Positions 17,762-25,199 of a stretch of 43,571 bases of DNA are shown in pieces. Origin of the DNA: Bacillota bacterium. GTDB taxonomy: Bacteria; Bacillota; Sulfobacillia; Sulfobacillales; Sulfobacillaceae. Numbering within the stretch: position 1 is the stretch's first letter; every line of letters starts with the position of its first letter. A model generated the notes under the pieces. The model saw only the letters and a program-made list of their open reading frames with translations, made no database searches and was not told where the DNA came from. Position numbers and translations under genes: made by a program. The DNA lies in assembly GCA_021806205.1 (NCBI GenBank), contig JAJZXX010000090.1:1-43571 (forward strand). The letters run 5' to 3'.

Positions 17762-19042
17762 TTATCCCGTTGGAAAAGGTTGAGCCAAGGGGGGAAATCC
17801 GAGTTCATCGTCGATGCGGAACAACCGATTATACTTGGACAAACGTTCTGAGCGGGCAATCGCCCCGACTTTGATTTGCCCTGGACCAACGCCCACCGCT
17901 AAGTCACTCATAAACGAATCCTCGGTCTCCCCCGATCGAGCCGACACCACGGTCCGAAACCCTGCCTCTTGCGCGGTGTGTACGGCAGCTAGGGTTTCGC
18001 TGATGGTTCCTATCTGATTCATCTTAATCAGCACCGCATTTGCCGCGCGCCACGCAATGCCGCGCGCGATCCGCTGGGGACTGGTGGCAAAGAGATCATC
18101 GCCTAAAATCTGCAAATGCTTACCCAGACGGGCATTGAGAAGTCTCCAGCCCTCCCAGTCGTCCTCGGCGAGCCCATCCTCCAAGGAAACCAGGGGATAG
18201 TGCTGCGCCCAACCTGCCAAAGTCTCAACCAGTTCGGAAGGCTCAAGGCTCAGACCACCGGCTACCCATCGATAACGCCCTTGGTGGTAGAAGTGGGTAG
18301 CCGCTACGTCCACCGCAATGGCACCGGTGATACCTGGCTTTAGTCCCGCCATCTCTATGGCTTTGGACAACAGCATCAGTCCGTCCTCATTGCTGACCAA
18401 AGGCGGTCCAAAGCCACCTTCGTCCGCAACCAGCGCCGCGGAATATCCGATGCGGGCTAGCACGTCCGCCAGCGACCGCCGAACGGCGTCAACGCGAACC
18501 ATGGCTTCGGGGTAGCTAGACGCTCCCAACGGTACGAACAAATAGTCTTGGATGTCGATTTGGCCCCCGGCATGCATTCCCCCGCTAATCATATTCACCA
18601 TCGGCATCGGCATGAACGGATCACCGGTGCGATGAAACAAATCCGCTAAATGGCGGTGGAGCGGAATCTGACGCCTCAGGGCAGCAACCACCGCCACGGC
18701 ACCCGACAGCCCCAACAGGGCGTTGGCGCCAAGACGCGCTTTATTGGGCGTGCCGTCCATTTCACACAGCAGTGCGTCAATTCCTGCCTGATCCTCAGGG
18801 TCCCGTCCTTGGACAGCCGGACCTAACAGGTCGTTGACATGCGCTACTGCTCGGCTGACCCCCAGACCTCCGTATCGGGAGCGATCTCCATCACGCAACT
18901 CCACCGCCTCAAAACGGCCGGTGGACGCGCCGGATGGAACCTGAAAACGGCCGCTCACTCCTTCGACACCGACCTCGACCTCCACGGTGGGATTGCCCCG
19001 CGAGTCCAAGATTTGCCGAGCATGCACTGAATCAATCACCAC
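17762..19042 (-). CDS. Divergent enolase paralogue with altered active site
   Basis: This full-length enolase-fold protein (426 residues) starts at a GTG after GAGAGGAG, inside the end of the upstream kinase gene. Conserved residues include the PSGASTG loop, H157 in GGMHAGG, E208 in ADEGGFGPP, metal ligands D245, E288 and D315, K340 in LIKMNQIG and K391 in GQIKVGA. Two active-site positions differ from true enolases. The glutamate equivalent to yeast E168 is Asp166 (IDIQDY for VDIQEF), and the histidine equivalent to H373 is Ala368 (VSARSGETED for SHRSGETED). SHADNN also reads MHAGGQ. Either activity is low or the substrate has changed. The coupled kinase suggests a phosphorylated hydroxy-acid substrate. 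A housekeeping enolase presumably lies elsewhere. Confidence 0.9.
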   Translation of the reverse strand: MVIDSVHARQILDSRGNPTVEVEVGVEGVSGRFQVPSGASTGRFEAVELRDGDRSRYGGLGVSRAVAHVNDLLGPAVQGRDPEDQAGIDALLCEMDGTPNKARLGANALLGLSGAVAVVAALRRQIPLHRHLADLFHRTGDPFMPMPMVNMISGGMHAGGQIDIQDYLFVPLGASSYPEAMVRVDAVRRSLADVLARIGYSAALVADEGGFGPPLVSNEDGLMLLSKAIEMAGLKPGITGAIAVDVAATHFYHQGRYRWVAGGLSLEPSELVETLAGWAQHYPLVSLEDGLAEDDWEGWRLLNARLGKHLQILGDDLFATSPQRIARGIAWRAANAVLIKMNQIGTISETLAAVHTAQEAGFRTVVSARSGETEDSFMSDLAVGVGPGQIKVGAIARSERLSKYNRLFRIDDELGFPPLAQPFPTG

Positions 19043-20045
19043 TTTTGCCCATCTCCTCTCGCACCACCATGGCAACATCGGCCACTGCCATCGCTTCGCC
19101 CACCACCAAACGGCTACCGATGCGGCGTGCCGTCCTTCGCTCGACATCGCCTAGGTATTCGACCGGTGACTTTCCGTCCACCCGAGCTAGCATCAGGGCT
19201 CCAGTCGTGCACATCACCTCCAGGTTGGCCGGTACCATACACGAAGCTGTATTATAGGCGTCGTAGAAGGTTTGGACCAACTCCTCGTACAGATCGGGGC
19301 TTTTACGAAAAATTGCCTTCAGCCACAAGTGGTGCATCATGAACGCAAGGTCAAATGCTGGGTGGCCCAGGTGGGCCACCTCCCAGTCCAACACAATCGG
19401 ATTGTGGTCACCCTCCGGCACAATGACATTTTTGGGGCTGAAGTCTCCATGGACAAGCACTGCGGCCGATTGCATGAGGAAATCTACAATCTCCCGCAAG
19501 GCACGCTCCTGGGGAACCGGATATCGGTCGTACAACACTTGAAAATAGGGTGCAATGCGCAGTTGATAAAACAGCGACTTATCTGCAAACATGTCAAGAC
19601 GGTCCAGGCTTTCACCGCTGTCCTGGTGCACACGCCCCAAAAACTGTCCTAAGGCCTGGGCCGTCCGCCCATCGGTCCGACCCTCCAACAGCTCAGACTT
19701 CCATACCGGGCCGTCCACAAATGTCATCACCAGCACACCGCTCCCATCATCACCACACTCCACACGCGGGACCGATCCCGATGCGATACGGGCGACCTCC
19801 TCCAACGCGATGCGCTCGACCGTGCTGCGGCGCACATCTGCCCGCCAATCTGCGGCCACTTTGAGCTTGGGCAAAGCCTGCTTGAGCACCCACCGCCTGC
19901 TACCACACGTCGCAAGCGCCACATCGCTGGACACTCCGCCCGACAGCGGCTCGACCGTCACCCGGCTGTTTGGACCAATCAGTCCACAACACTCTAAATA
20001 GCGTGCTACCTGCGCAACATCGAGGAGATTCATGGCCGAGCCCAT
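19032..20045 (-). CDS. Aminoglycoside-phosphotransferase-fold small-molecule kinase
   Basis: This 337-residue APH/choline-kinase-type protein carries the ATP-binding lysine in RWVLKQ (K55), the catalytic loop LVHGDFSPKNVIV (H199, D201, N206) and the metal-binding VLDWEVAHLGHPAFDLAF (D220). It should transfer phosphate from ATP to a hydroxyl of a small metabolite; the substrate cannot be read. Its ATG overlaps the stop of the SDR relic (TAATG), and its own end overlaps the enolase-like start by about 11 bases, so kinase and enolase-like protein are translationally coupled. An antibiotic-resistance role is unlikely in this catabolic setting. Confidence 0.85.
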   Translation of the reverse strand: MGSAMNLLDVAQVARYLECCGLIGPNSRVTVEPLSGGVSSDVALATCGSRRWVLKQALPKLKVAADWRADVRRSTVERIALEEVARIASGSVPRVECGDDGSGVLVMTFVDGPVWKSELLEGRTDGRTAQALGQFLGRVHQDSGESLDRLDMFADKSLFYQLRIAPYFQVLYDRYPVPQERALREIVDFLMQSAAVLVHGDFSPKNVIVPEGDHNPIVLDWEVAHLGHPAFDLAFMMHHLWLKAIFRKSPDLYEELVQTFYDAYNTASCMVPANLEVMCTTGALMLARVDGKSPVEYLGDVERRTARRIGSRLVVGEAMAVADVAMVVREEMGKSGD

Positions 20046-20422
20046 TAGTACGGCTTACCGGCAGTAGTACCGCCATCTACAATTAGACAACTGCCCCACA
20101 CATAGCACGCCTCGTCTGACGCTGCATGCGCTATATCCTTGGACCCTCCCAGTTCCGGTGCCAGTTGACGTTGGTGCAGGGTATCCTTGGCTTCCTCTGG
20201 ATTGTCATAAGAGTCGCGTAGGTACTTGCCCACAAACAGCGCAAGGATAGTCCCCGGCAAGAGCGCGTTGACCCGTAGGTTATAGGGCGCGTAGTCCACC
20301 TGCATCGACTTCGTCATGGCTAAAGTCGCGCCCTTGGTGGCCGAGTATGCGGTTCGACGCACGAGTCCGGTATGCACATTCGCAGACGACATGTTAATAA
20401 TTGAGCCTGCCTTTCTAAACAT
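20045..20422 (-). pseudogene. Short-chain dehydrogenase/reductase, truncated
   Basis: The frame keeps the second half of an SDR: GSIINMSSANVHTGLVRRTAYSATKGA with the catalytic Ser and YxxxK, NLRVNALLPGTI, and the C-terminal SCLIVDGGTTAGKPY. The whole nucleotide-binding half (TGxxxGxG) is missing. DIAHAASDEACYVWGS lacks the few residues that normally precede ASDE. So both a 5' truncation and an internal deletion are present. Its stop overlaps the kinase start (TAATG), indicating that it once belonged to the same operon. Confidence 0.82.
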
Positions 20423-20434
20423 GCGTAAACATGT

Positions 20435-20677
20435 TCAAATTCCTGAGCTTGCGCTCAGCACACAGAGGGGCACCGATCCCAACGATGCTTTTTGCCCCAC
20501 CCAGACTGGGGAGCCCACGTCTGGACTCGGTACCGCCATCGGCAGCACGACAGGCCTATGCCAAAATTCCTCCCGGTCTGATCCCAAAGCCGCGCAATAC
20601 GCCATCTTGACCAGCATAGAGCCACTTTTGAGATCTGGCCTGGCGACGTCCGCAATGTCGATCGACTCCCAACCCAT
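20435..20677 (-). pseudogene. Zinc alcohol dehydrogenase N-terminal relic
   Basis: The reading ESIDIADVARPDLKSGSMLVKMAYCAALGSDREEFWH matches the N-terminal strand and catalytic-zinc region of MDR dehydrogenases, where one expects CAICGSDxxEF. The Cys before GSD is lost here. After VVLPMAVPSPDVGSP the frame degenerates and the protein ends after 80 residues. It begins only a few bases after the nitrilase stop, so it was once the second gene of the operon. It appears to be a third, now dead, member of the MDR type seen in this window. Confidence 0.6.
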
Positions 20678-20681
20678 CTAC

Positions 20682-21473
20682 CTAATCGCCCGCATCGTCG
20701 TTACCCTGCTCGCCGTTCGGTATGTCCACCACCACTAGGGCATCGGCATGTGCCCCGTAAGGTGCGCGACCTGATTCACGCCCATCCGGACCAACCACCA
20801 CCGACGACCCAATGCAGTGCCAGCCGTCCCAGGCACCGCCACGAATCACGCCAACATTGCTGACGGCCACTACTGACATCCCATAACTTTGGGCGAGGTG
20901 TGCGTACGGTGTTAGCCAATAGGATAAGTATTCGTCTTGGGATTGCGTATCCCCCGGCGGGACGGCCCAGGCACAAGGAGAAAACAGCCACCGCACCCCC
21001 ATACAGCCCAGCGCCTCCCCCAGAGCAATCGACTCCATAAAGTTGTCCGCACAGATAGGAATACCCGCCAGACCCCATGGTGTCGGAGCAGCAGTCAGTG
21101 CCGTGCCGCGTGTGTACAACTCCTGCCCTTCAGGGAGTTCGTTTATTTTGCGGTGGGTCAGCGCGACGGAGCCGTCTGGATTGATCAGGATCGCCGTATT
21201 GTACACTCGGTCGCCGGAACGTTCAGTCAAACCAGCGACCACATAGATGCCAGAACGGGCGGCCTCTTGAAGAGCCTGGGTACGCTTGCCGCCGAGTGGC
21301 TCCGCTTGGGTAACCGCCCCCGGTGCCAGCCACCCTAAATCCATACACTCTGGCAACACCACAATGTCGGCCCGCTGGCGATGCGCCTGATCCACGGCCC
21401 AAAGGGCACGACTCAGATTGGTGTCAGGGCGGCCCCACTGCACCTCAATTTGTCCGAGCGCAATTCGCGGCAT
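20682..21473 (-). CDS. Carbon-nitrogen hydrolase (nitrilase superfamily)
   Basis: This 263-residue amidase-type hydrolase has the Glu-Lys-Cys triad: E42 in VLPECMDLGW, K109 in THRKINELPEG and C141 in IPICADNFM. Such enzymes cleave amides or carbamoyl groups, less often nitriles; the length and CADN motif suit a cytosolic amidase rather than a true nitrilase. The start at 21473 follows GGAGGG by a few bases; an in-frame ATG at 21539 has no support. It is the first intact gene of the minus-strand operon running through the kinase and enolase-like genes, and it faces the SDR-aldolase-RidA operon. The substrate is unknown. Confidence 0.88.
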   Translation of the reverse strand: MPRIALGQIEVQWGRPDTNLSRALWAVDQAHRQRADIVVLPECMDLGWLAPGAVTQAEPLGGKRTQALQEAARSGIYVVAGLTERSGDRVYNTAILINPDGSVALTHRKINELPEGQELYTRGTALTAAPTPWGLAGIPICADNFMESIALGEALGCMGVRWLFSPCAWAVPPGDTQSQDEYLSYWLTPYAHLAQSYGMSVVAVSNVGVIRGGAWDGWHCIGSSVVVGPDGRESGRAPYGAHADALVVVDIPNGEQGNDDAGD

Positions 21474-21490
21474 AAACCCTCCACGATCAC

Positions 21491-21862
21491 TTAATAACCA
21501 ACAGATAACTTCGGCCACCCTTTGGCGTAAGCATCGCAACGACGATGATACCCAACACCCACCATGACCGTCGGAATCATGCTAATCTCTTCAAAAGCAC
21601 CGGTGACAACTACGGCAACGATTGGCGTGTAGGTACGGTGGCTGACATGCTCCAGTTGTTCCGGGAACACCAGTTCAAACGACCACGTCAGCATAGCGCG
21701 GGCCGCCACGAAGAACACCGCCAGCATCTGCGAAAGCCCACCACCACGAGACACAACGCAGCCTATCCAAGCGACCAAAAGGATAGTAACAATGACGGCG
21801 CCGAGAATAATGTTTGAAACACGACAACTCAGCCTGGCCGAAGCCCGACACAAATGCGTCAC
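21491..21862 (-). pseudogene. APC-type amino acid permease relic
   Basis: The frame has membrane helices (NIILGAVIVTILLVAWIGCVVS, LSQMLAVFFVAARAMLTWSFELVFPEQLEHVSHRTYTPIVAVVV). The stretch WSFELVFPEQLEHVSHRTYTPIVA resembles the conserved FAWSFDRxLPExxxxVxxRxxTP region of amino acid/polyamine permeases. The flanks are out of frame and no start is visible, so it is a fragment. It lies just upstream of the nitrilase gene on the same strand, hinting that the pathway once had an amino-acid-like importer. Confidence 0.55.
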
Positions 21863-22051
21863 ACGCCAACAAACTACGCACTAACCCTGTCGCATCGCAG
21901 AGAAACACCCGAAGCCCAGACGATCCCCTACCACTAGCCTCGAAATTATCCATCCATTGACCCCACGTTTCAGTAGTCTTGTAATTCACTATTATTCTAC
22001 GACTGATACCTGGCATTTTCAATAAATTATTTATTCATCCTGATTTTTTTA

Positions 22052-22080
22052 TTGCATACCACGTATCTAGTGATTATGCT
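22052..22080 (+). promoter_or_regulatory. Sigma-A-type promoter for the SDR-aldolase-RidA operon
   Basis: TTGCAT (22052-22057) and TATGCT (22075-22080) are separated by 17 bases and lie 27 bases before the SDR start codon in an AT-rich stretch. Spacing is ideal; the -10 differs at two positions from TATAAT. Confidence 0.6.
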
Positions 22081-22106
22081 TAATATGAAGAAAAAAGGAG
22101 GAGCGC

Positions 22107-22868
22107 ATGGATCTCAACAACAAAGTGGCCGTGGTCACCGGGGCAGCCGGGTATATTGGCCGTGCCATTGCCGAGACGTTTCTTGCGGCTAATGCACGCG
22201 TAGCGTTTTTAGACGTTAACTCCGACGGGCTGGACCAGCTAGCGAAAGATCTTCAATCGCGAGGCATCGTGCGTGAACGATGGACCACCGTCACCACTGA
22301 TGTCAGTCAGCCCGAGAGTATTGCAGCGGCGTTCGAATCCGTGGACAACGAATTGGGTCTGTGCGACATCGCGGTCGCCAATGCCGGCGTCGCAGAGGCC
22401 GCGCCCTTTTTGGGTATTACCCTGGCCAACTGGCAGCGGACCATGGATATTAACCTCACCGGGGTCTTTTTGACCTGCCAGGAAGCTGCCCGGCGGATGA
22501 AGCAAAAAGGTGGCGGCGCGCTGATCACTATGTCGTCCACCAACGGACTTGTAGGCGAAAAGCATCTCGCAGCATACAACGCATCCAAGGCTGGCATTCT
22601 GTTGCTCACCAAAACCATTGCCATAGAATTGGCCCCCTTCCATATTCGTGCTAATGCGCTCAATCCCGGCATGATTGACACAGGGCTGGCCAAGCGAGCT
22701 GGACTTGATTCCCTATTCTTGGATGGCTATGTGGATAAAATACCGATGGGCAGGTTCGGCTTGCCTGCGGAGGTTGCGTCGGCCGCCTTGTTTTTGGCCA
22801 GCGATGCCTCCCAATTTATTACGGGGACTGCTCTAGTGATTGACGGCGGTCAACTTTCGGAGGAGTAG
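22107..22868 (+). CDS. Short-chain dehydrogenase/reductase
   Basis: This complete classical SDR of 253 residues has the cofactor loop VTGAAGYIGRAIA (residues 9-21), an acidic residue after beta-2 (FLDVNSD) favouring NAD(H), NAGVAE near 90, the catalytic Ser in MSSTNG, and YNASK near 157. The C-terminal LVIDGGQL is typical. It oxidises or reduces a hydroxyl/carbonyl on a small substrate. AAAGGAGGAG precedes the ATG by about 5 bases. The PLP-enzyme gene begins 6 bases after its stop, so the two are certainly co-transcribed. Confidence 0.92.
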   Translation: MDLNNKVAVVTGAAGYIGRAIAETFLAANARVAFLDVNSDGLDQLAKDLQSRGIVRERWTTVTTDVSQPESIAAAFESVDNELGLCDIAVANAGVAEAAPFLGITLANWQRTMDINLTGVFLTCQEAARRMKQKGGGALITMSSTNGLVGEKHLAAYNASKAGILLLTKTIAIELAPFHIRANALNPGMIDTGLAKRAGLDSLFLDGYVDKIPMGRFGLPAEVASAALFLASDASQFITGTALVIDGGQLSEE

Positions 22869-22874
22869 TGAGCG

Positions 22875-23969
22875 ATGTCAACCCTTAACCAATTGGACAC
22901 CCCATTTGTGGCCGTCGATTTGGATGTGGTCGAGAACAATCTCCTGACCATGCAGAAGAAGGCTGACAGTGCATGTCTCAAATTGCGTCCCCATACCAAG
23001 ACGCACAAACAGCCCTGGTTGGCCCACCGACAGCACGAACTGGGGGCTATTAGTATCACCGTTGCAAAATTGGACGAAGCCGAAGTGATGCTGAATGCAG
23101 GTCTTGCTGACATCTTCATCGCCTACCCGCTAGTCGGAGATTCCAGGGCCCATCGGCTGGCCGCTCTGATGGTTCGGGGTCTAATCCCCACCGTTTCCAT
23201 CGACTCCCATATCTCAATGAAGACCCTGGCCCAAGCCGCCGCTCTGGCGCAAAAGCCTGTGCGCGTGCTGGTGGAGGTGGACACCGGGTTCCATCGTTGC
23301 GGGCTAGCTGGGTCGGGGGTCACTGACCTCGCGTCGGCTATTGCCAAGGAGCCCGGGCTGGAACTAGCGGGGCTGATGTCTTTTGCAGGCCATATAGCTG
23401 GCAACACCAACCAAGATCGCATTGCCGCCATAATCGCCGAGGATGACGAGATACTGGGGAGGCACAAAGACGATCTGTTGAAAGTTGGCCTCGAAATCGA
23501 CACGGTGAGTGTGGGCGGCACCATCTTGTCACATAACCTTGACTATCTCAAATACGCTACCGAGATACGACCCGGCATCTATGTATTCAACGACATGGGA
23601 ATTGTGCGCAGCGGTGCGGCCACCGTCGACGACTGCGCCGCCCGAATCTGGGCCACCGTCGTCAGCCGTCCGGGTCCGGAACGCGCCGTGCTGGATGCTG
23701 GAAGCAAGATGCTGTCGACCGACGGTCCGCTCGATGGATCTTACGGCTATGTCGTCGGACACCCGGGTTGGAAAATTGCACGCATATCCGAAGAACACGC
23801 CGTCGTGGAGTTTCAAGACGGATCCGGTGCCCCCGACATCGGTCAGCGTGTGCAAATTATTCCCAACCATGTGTGTACGGTAATCAATTTGCAAAACAGC
23901 GTCGTCGGAGTGTGCGGCGGCCAGGTGCGTGCCACGCTGCCCATCATGGCCCGCGGCGGCACACATTAA
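22875..23969 (+). CDS. D-threonine aldolase / D-serine dehydratase-like PLP enzyme
   Basis: This 364-residue fold-type III (alanine-racemase-like) PLP enzyme has the cofactor lysine K42 in LRPHTKTHK. VEVDTGFHRCG lies near 135, and the C-terminal metal-binding pair is H332/C334 in IPNHVCTV, the hallmark of the D-threonine aldolase/DSD1 family. Members split 3-hydroxy-D-amino acids into glycine and an aldehyde, or dehydrate D-serine or 3-hydroxyaspartate, with Mn or Zn. GGAGGAG lies before the ATG. Position between an SDR and RidA fits amino acid catabolism in which an enamine intermediate is released. The exact substrate is open. Confidence 0.9.
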   Translation: MSTLNQLDTPFVAVDLDVVENNLLTMQKKADSACLKLRPHTKTHKQPWLAHRQHELGAISITVAKLDEAEVMLNAGLADIFIAYPLVGDSRAHRLAALMVRGLIPTVSIDSHISMKTLAQAAALAQKPVRVLVEVDTGFHRCGLAGSGVTDLASAIAKEPGLELAGLMSFAGHIAGNTNQDRIAAIIAEDDEILGRHKDDLLKVGLEIDTVSVGGTILSHNLDYLKYATEIRPGIYVFNDMGIVRSGAATVDDCAARIWATVVSRPGPERAVLDAGSKMLSTDGPLDGSYGYVVGHPGWKIARISEEHAVVEFQDGSGAPDIGQRVQIIPNHVCTVINLQNSVVGVCGGQVRATLPIMARGGTH

Positions 23970-23974
23970 CGCAT

Positions 23975-24014
23975 TTAAAGGATTAAAGGATTAAAGGATT
24001 AAAGGATTAAAGGA
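23975..24014 (+). repeat. Five perfect tandem copies of an 8-bp unit in the ridA leader
   Basis: The unit TTAAAGGA is repeated five times without a mismatch between the PLP-enzyme stop (23967-23969) and the ridA start (24024). Every copy contains AAAGGA, itself a Shine-Dalgarno-like core, and the last copy merges into the working site AAAGGAGG. Copy-number change would not alter any reading frame but would change leader length and the number of ribosome docking sites. Confidence 0.95.
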
Positions 24015-24023
24015 GGGATTATT

Positions 24024-24410
24024 GTGTCAGTTCAAGCGGTACACACCGAAAAAGCGCCCAAACCGGCGGGCCCGTACTCGCAGGCGATTATAGTCGGTCC
24101 CTTAATCTTTACCGCTGGGGTGGGCCCCATCGATCCAGTCAGCGGCCGGGTGGTAGGCGAAACAGTGGGAGAACAGACCCGCCATGTGCTGAAGAGTCTG
24201 GAGGCGATTCTAGCTGAGGCTGGCGCCACGTTTCGTGATGTGGTAAAGACGACAGTACATTTACACAACCTAAGCCGGGATTTTGCAGACTTTAACCACG
24301 CTTATGGCGAATTTTTCGCCGAACCGTATCCAGTCCGCACTACTGTGGGATCGACACTGAACCGAATATTGGTCGAAATCGATATGGTGGCTTTTAAGCC
24401 TGATCAATAA
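24024..24410 (+). CDS. ridA: RidA-family enamine/imine deaminase
   Basis: This 128-residue member of the YjgF/YER057c/UK114 family hydrolyses reactive 2-aminoacrylate-type enamines released by PLP enzymes to ketoacids and ammonia. Family features are KAPKPAGPYSQAIIVG at the N-terminus, FTAGVGPIDP, the conserved active-site arginine in YPVRTTVG near residue 105, and the C-terminal VEIDMVAF. The GTG start follows AAAGGAGG by 7 bases. It is third in the operon behind the D-threonine-aldolase-like enzyme, so it probably clears that enzyme's enamine product. An unusual tandem repeat fills its leader. Confidence 0.93.
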   Translation: MSVQAVHTEKAPKPAGPYSQAIIVGPLIFTAGVGPIDPVSGRVVGETVGEQTRHVLKSLEAILAEAGATFRDVVKTTVHLHNLSRDFADFNHAYGEFFAEPYPVRTTVGSTLNRILVEIDMVAFKPDQ

Positions 24411-24471
24411 CCCGGTATGCATGCCGCGGGTGCTAAAGCACCAACGGTGGTTATCATTCTGGAGGTGACGC

Positions 24472-25122
24472 ATGTTCGACAGCGAAGCGGCGGTCAAATT
24501 CTTGCAGCAGACCGTGACCGCCCTGGGCCGCATGATGGGAGACAAGTGTGAGGTTGTCCTGCACGACCTGAGATCTCCGGAAACCTCCATCATCGCCATT
24601 GAGCACGGAGAAGTCACGAGCCGCAAGGTAGGCGATCCTTCCACTAACCTCGGACTGCCGGTGTTTAACAATCCGTACGGGGACTACGACAAGTTCAATT
24701 ATCGCTCGACGACAAGTTCTGGAAAAATCCTCAAGTCGTCCTCCGTATACTTCAAAGACCCTTCCGGACGGGTGTTTGCCGCGCTGTGCATCAACTATGA
24801 TATTTCCGAAATGGTGATTGCCTCCAATTTGCTGCGCGATTTCACGAACACCGAAGATCAAGTCGAGGAACATTTCACCACCGACATCAACGAAGTCATT
24901 ACCCGTATTTTGGATGAAACGCTGGAGGCCACGGGAAACGCACTTCTCTTAGGGGACAAAGATGAACGGCTGAAACTCATCCGCACTCTGGACGACAAGG
25001 GCGTCTTTTCCGTCAAGGGAACGGTAGACCGCGTCGCCAAGCTGCTGGGAGTGTCCCGGGTAACCGTGTATGGGTACCTCAACGAAGTACAGGCCATGAA
25101 GCGCACCAACGTGATTGGGTAA
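24472..25122 (+). CDS. YheO/DauR-type transcriptional regulator (PAS-like plus HTH)
   Basis: This 216-residue protein has an N-terminal YheO-type PAS-like domain (residues 5-115: LGRMMGDKCEVVLHDLRSPETSIIAIEHGEV, NYRSTTSSGKILKSSSVYFKD) and a C-terminal helix-turn-helix (residues about 165-210: DDKGVFSVKGTVDRVAKLLGVSRVTVYGYL). This is the layout of DauR, the D-arginine utilisation repressor, and of related regulators that often sit beside RidA and amino acid catabolic genes. GGAGGTGA precedes the ATG. It probably senses an amino acid metabolite and controls this operon, the facing nitrilase operon, or both. Confidence 0.88.
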   Translation: MFDSEAAVKFLQQTVTALGRMMGDKCEVVLHDLRSPETSIIAIEHGEVTSRKVGDPSTNLGLPVFNNPYGDYDKFNYRSTTSSGKILKSSSVYFKDPSGRVFAALCINYDISEMVIASNLLRDFTNTEDQVEEHFTTDINEVITRILDETLEATGNALLLGDKDERLKLIRTLDDKGVFSVKGTVDRVAKLLGVSRVTVYGYLNEVQAMKRTNVIG

Positions 25123-25132
25123 TCTCATGCTG

Positions 25133-25199
25133 TGTCTCCAGGCGTCGCCGCCATGCACCTAACACCCCTAGGAACTGGCGGCGATGCAGGACGGAGACA
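25133..25199. other. Large two-part hairpin after the regulator gene
   Basis: An outer 7-bp stem (TGTCTCC/GGAGACA) encloses an inner 12-bp stem (GCGTCGCCGCCA with TGGCGGCGATGC, one G-T pair) and a 22-base loop. It begins 10 bases after the regulator stop. No T-run follows, so it is not a textbook intrinsic terminator; it may act as an RNA-stabilising end or belong to mobile-element debris. Confidence 0.5.

Noticed and set aside
19043-19147. N-terminal extension of the enolase-like protein to 461 residues
   Set aside because: The added residues are Trp/Arg-rich, overlap the kinase gene by over 100 bases and are absent from enolases; the GTG at 19042 has a proper ribosome binding site.
19032-20045. 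Aminoglycoside resistance gene
   Set aside because: The fold is that of APH, but coupling to a lyase and dehydrogenases in a catabolic operon makes a metabolic kinase much more likely.
22239-22643. 134-residue minus-strand frame opposite the SDR
   Set aside because: Antisense shadow of a clearly conserved SDR.
23975-24014. CRISPR-like array
   Set aside because: The units are contiguous 8-mers without spacers; it is a simple tandem repeat. No CRISPR array or cas gene was seen anywhere in the window.
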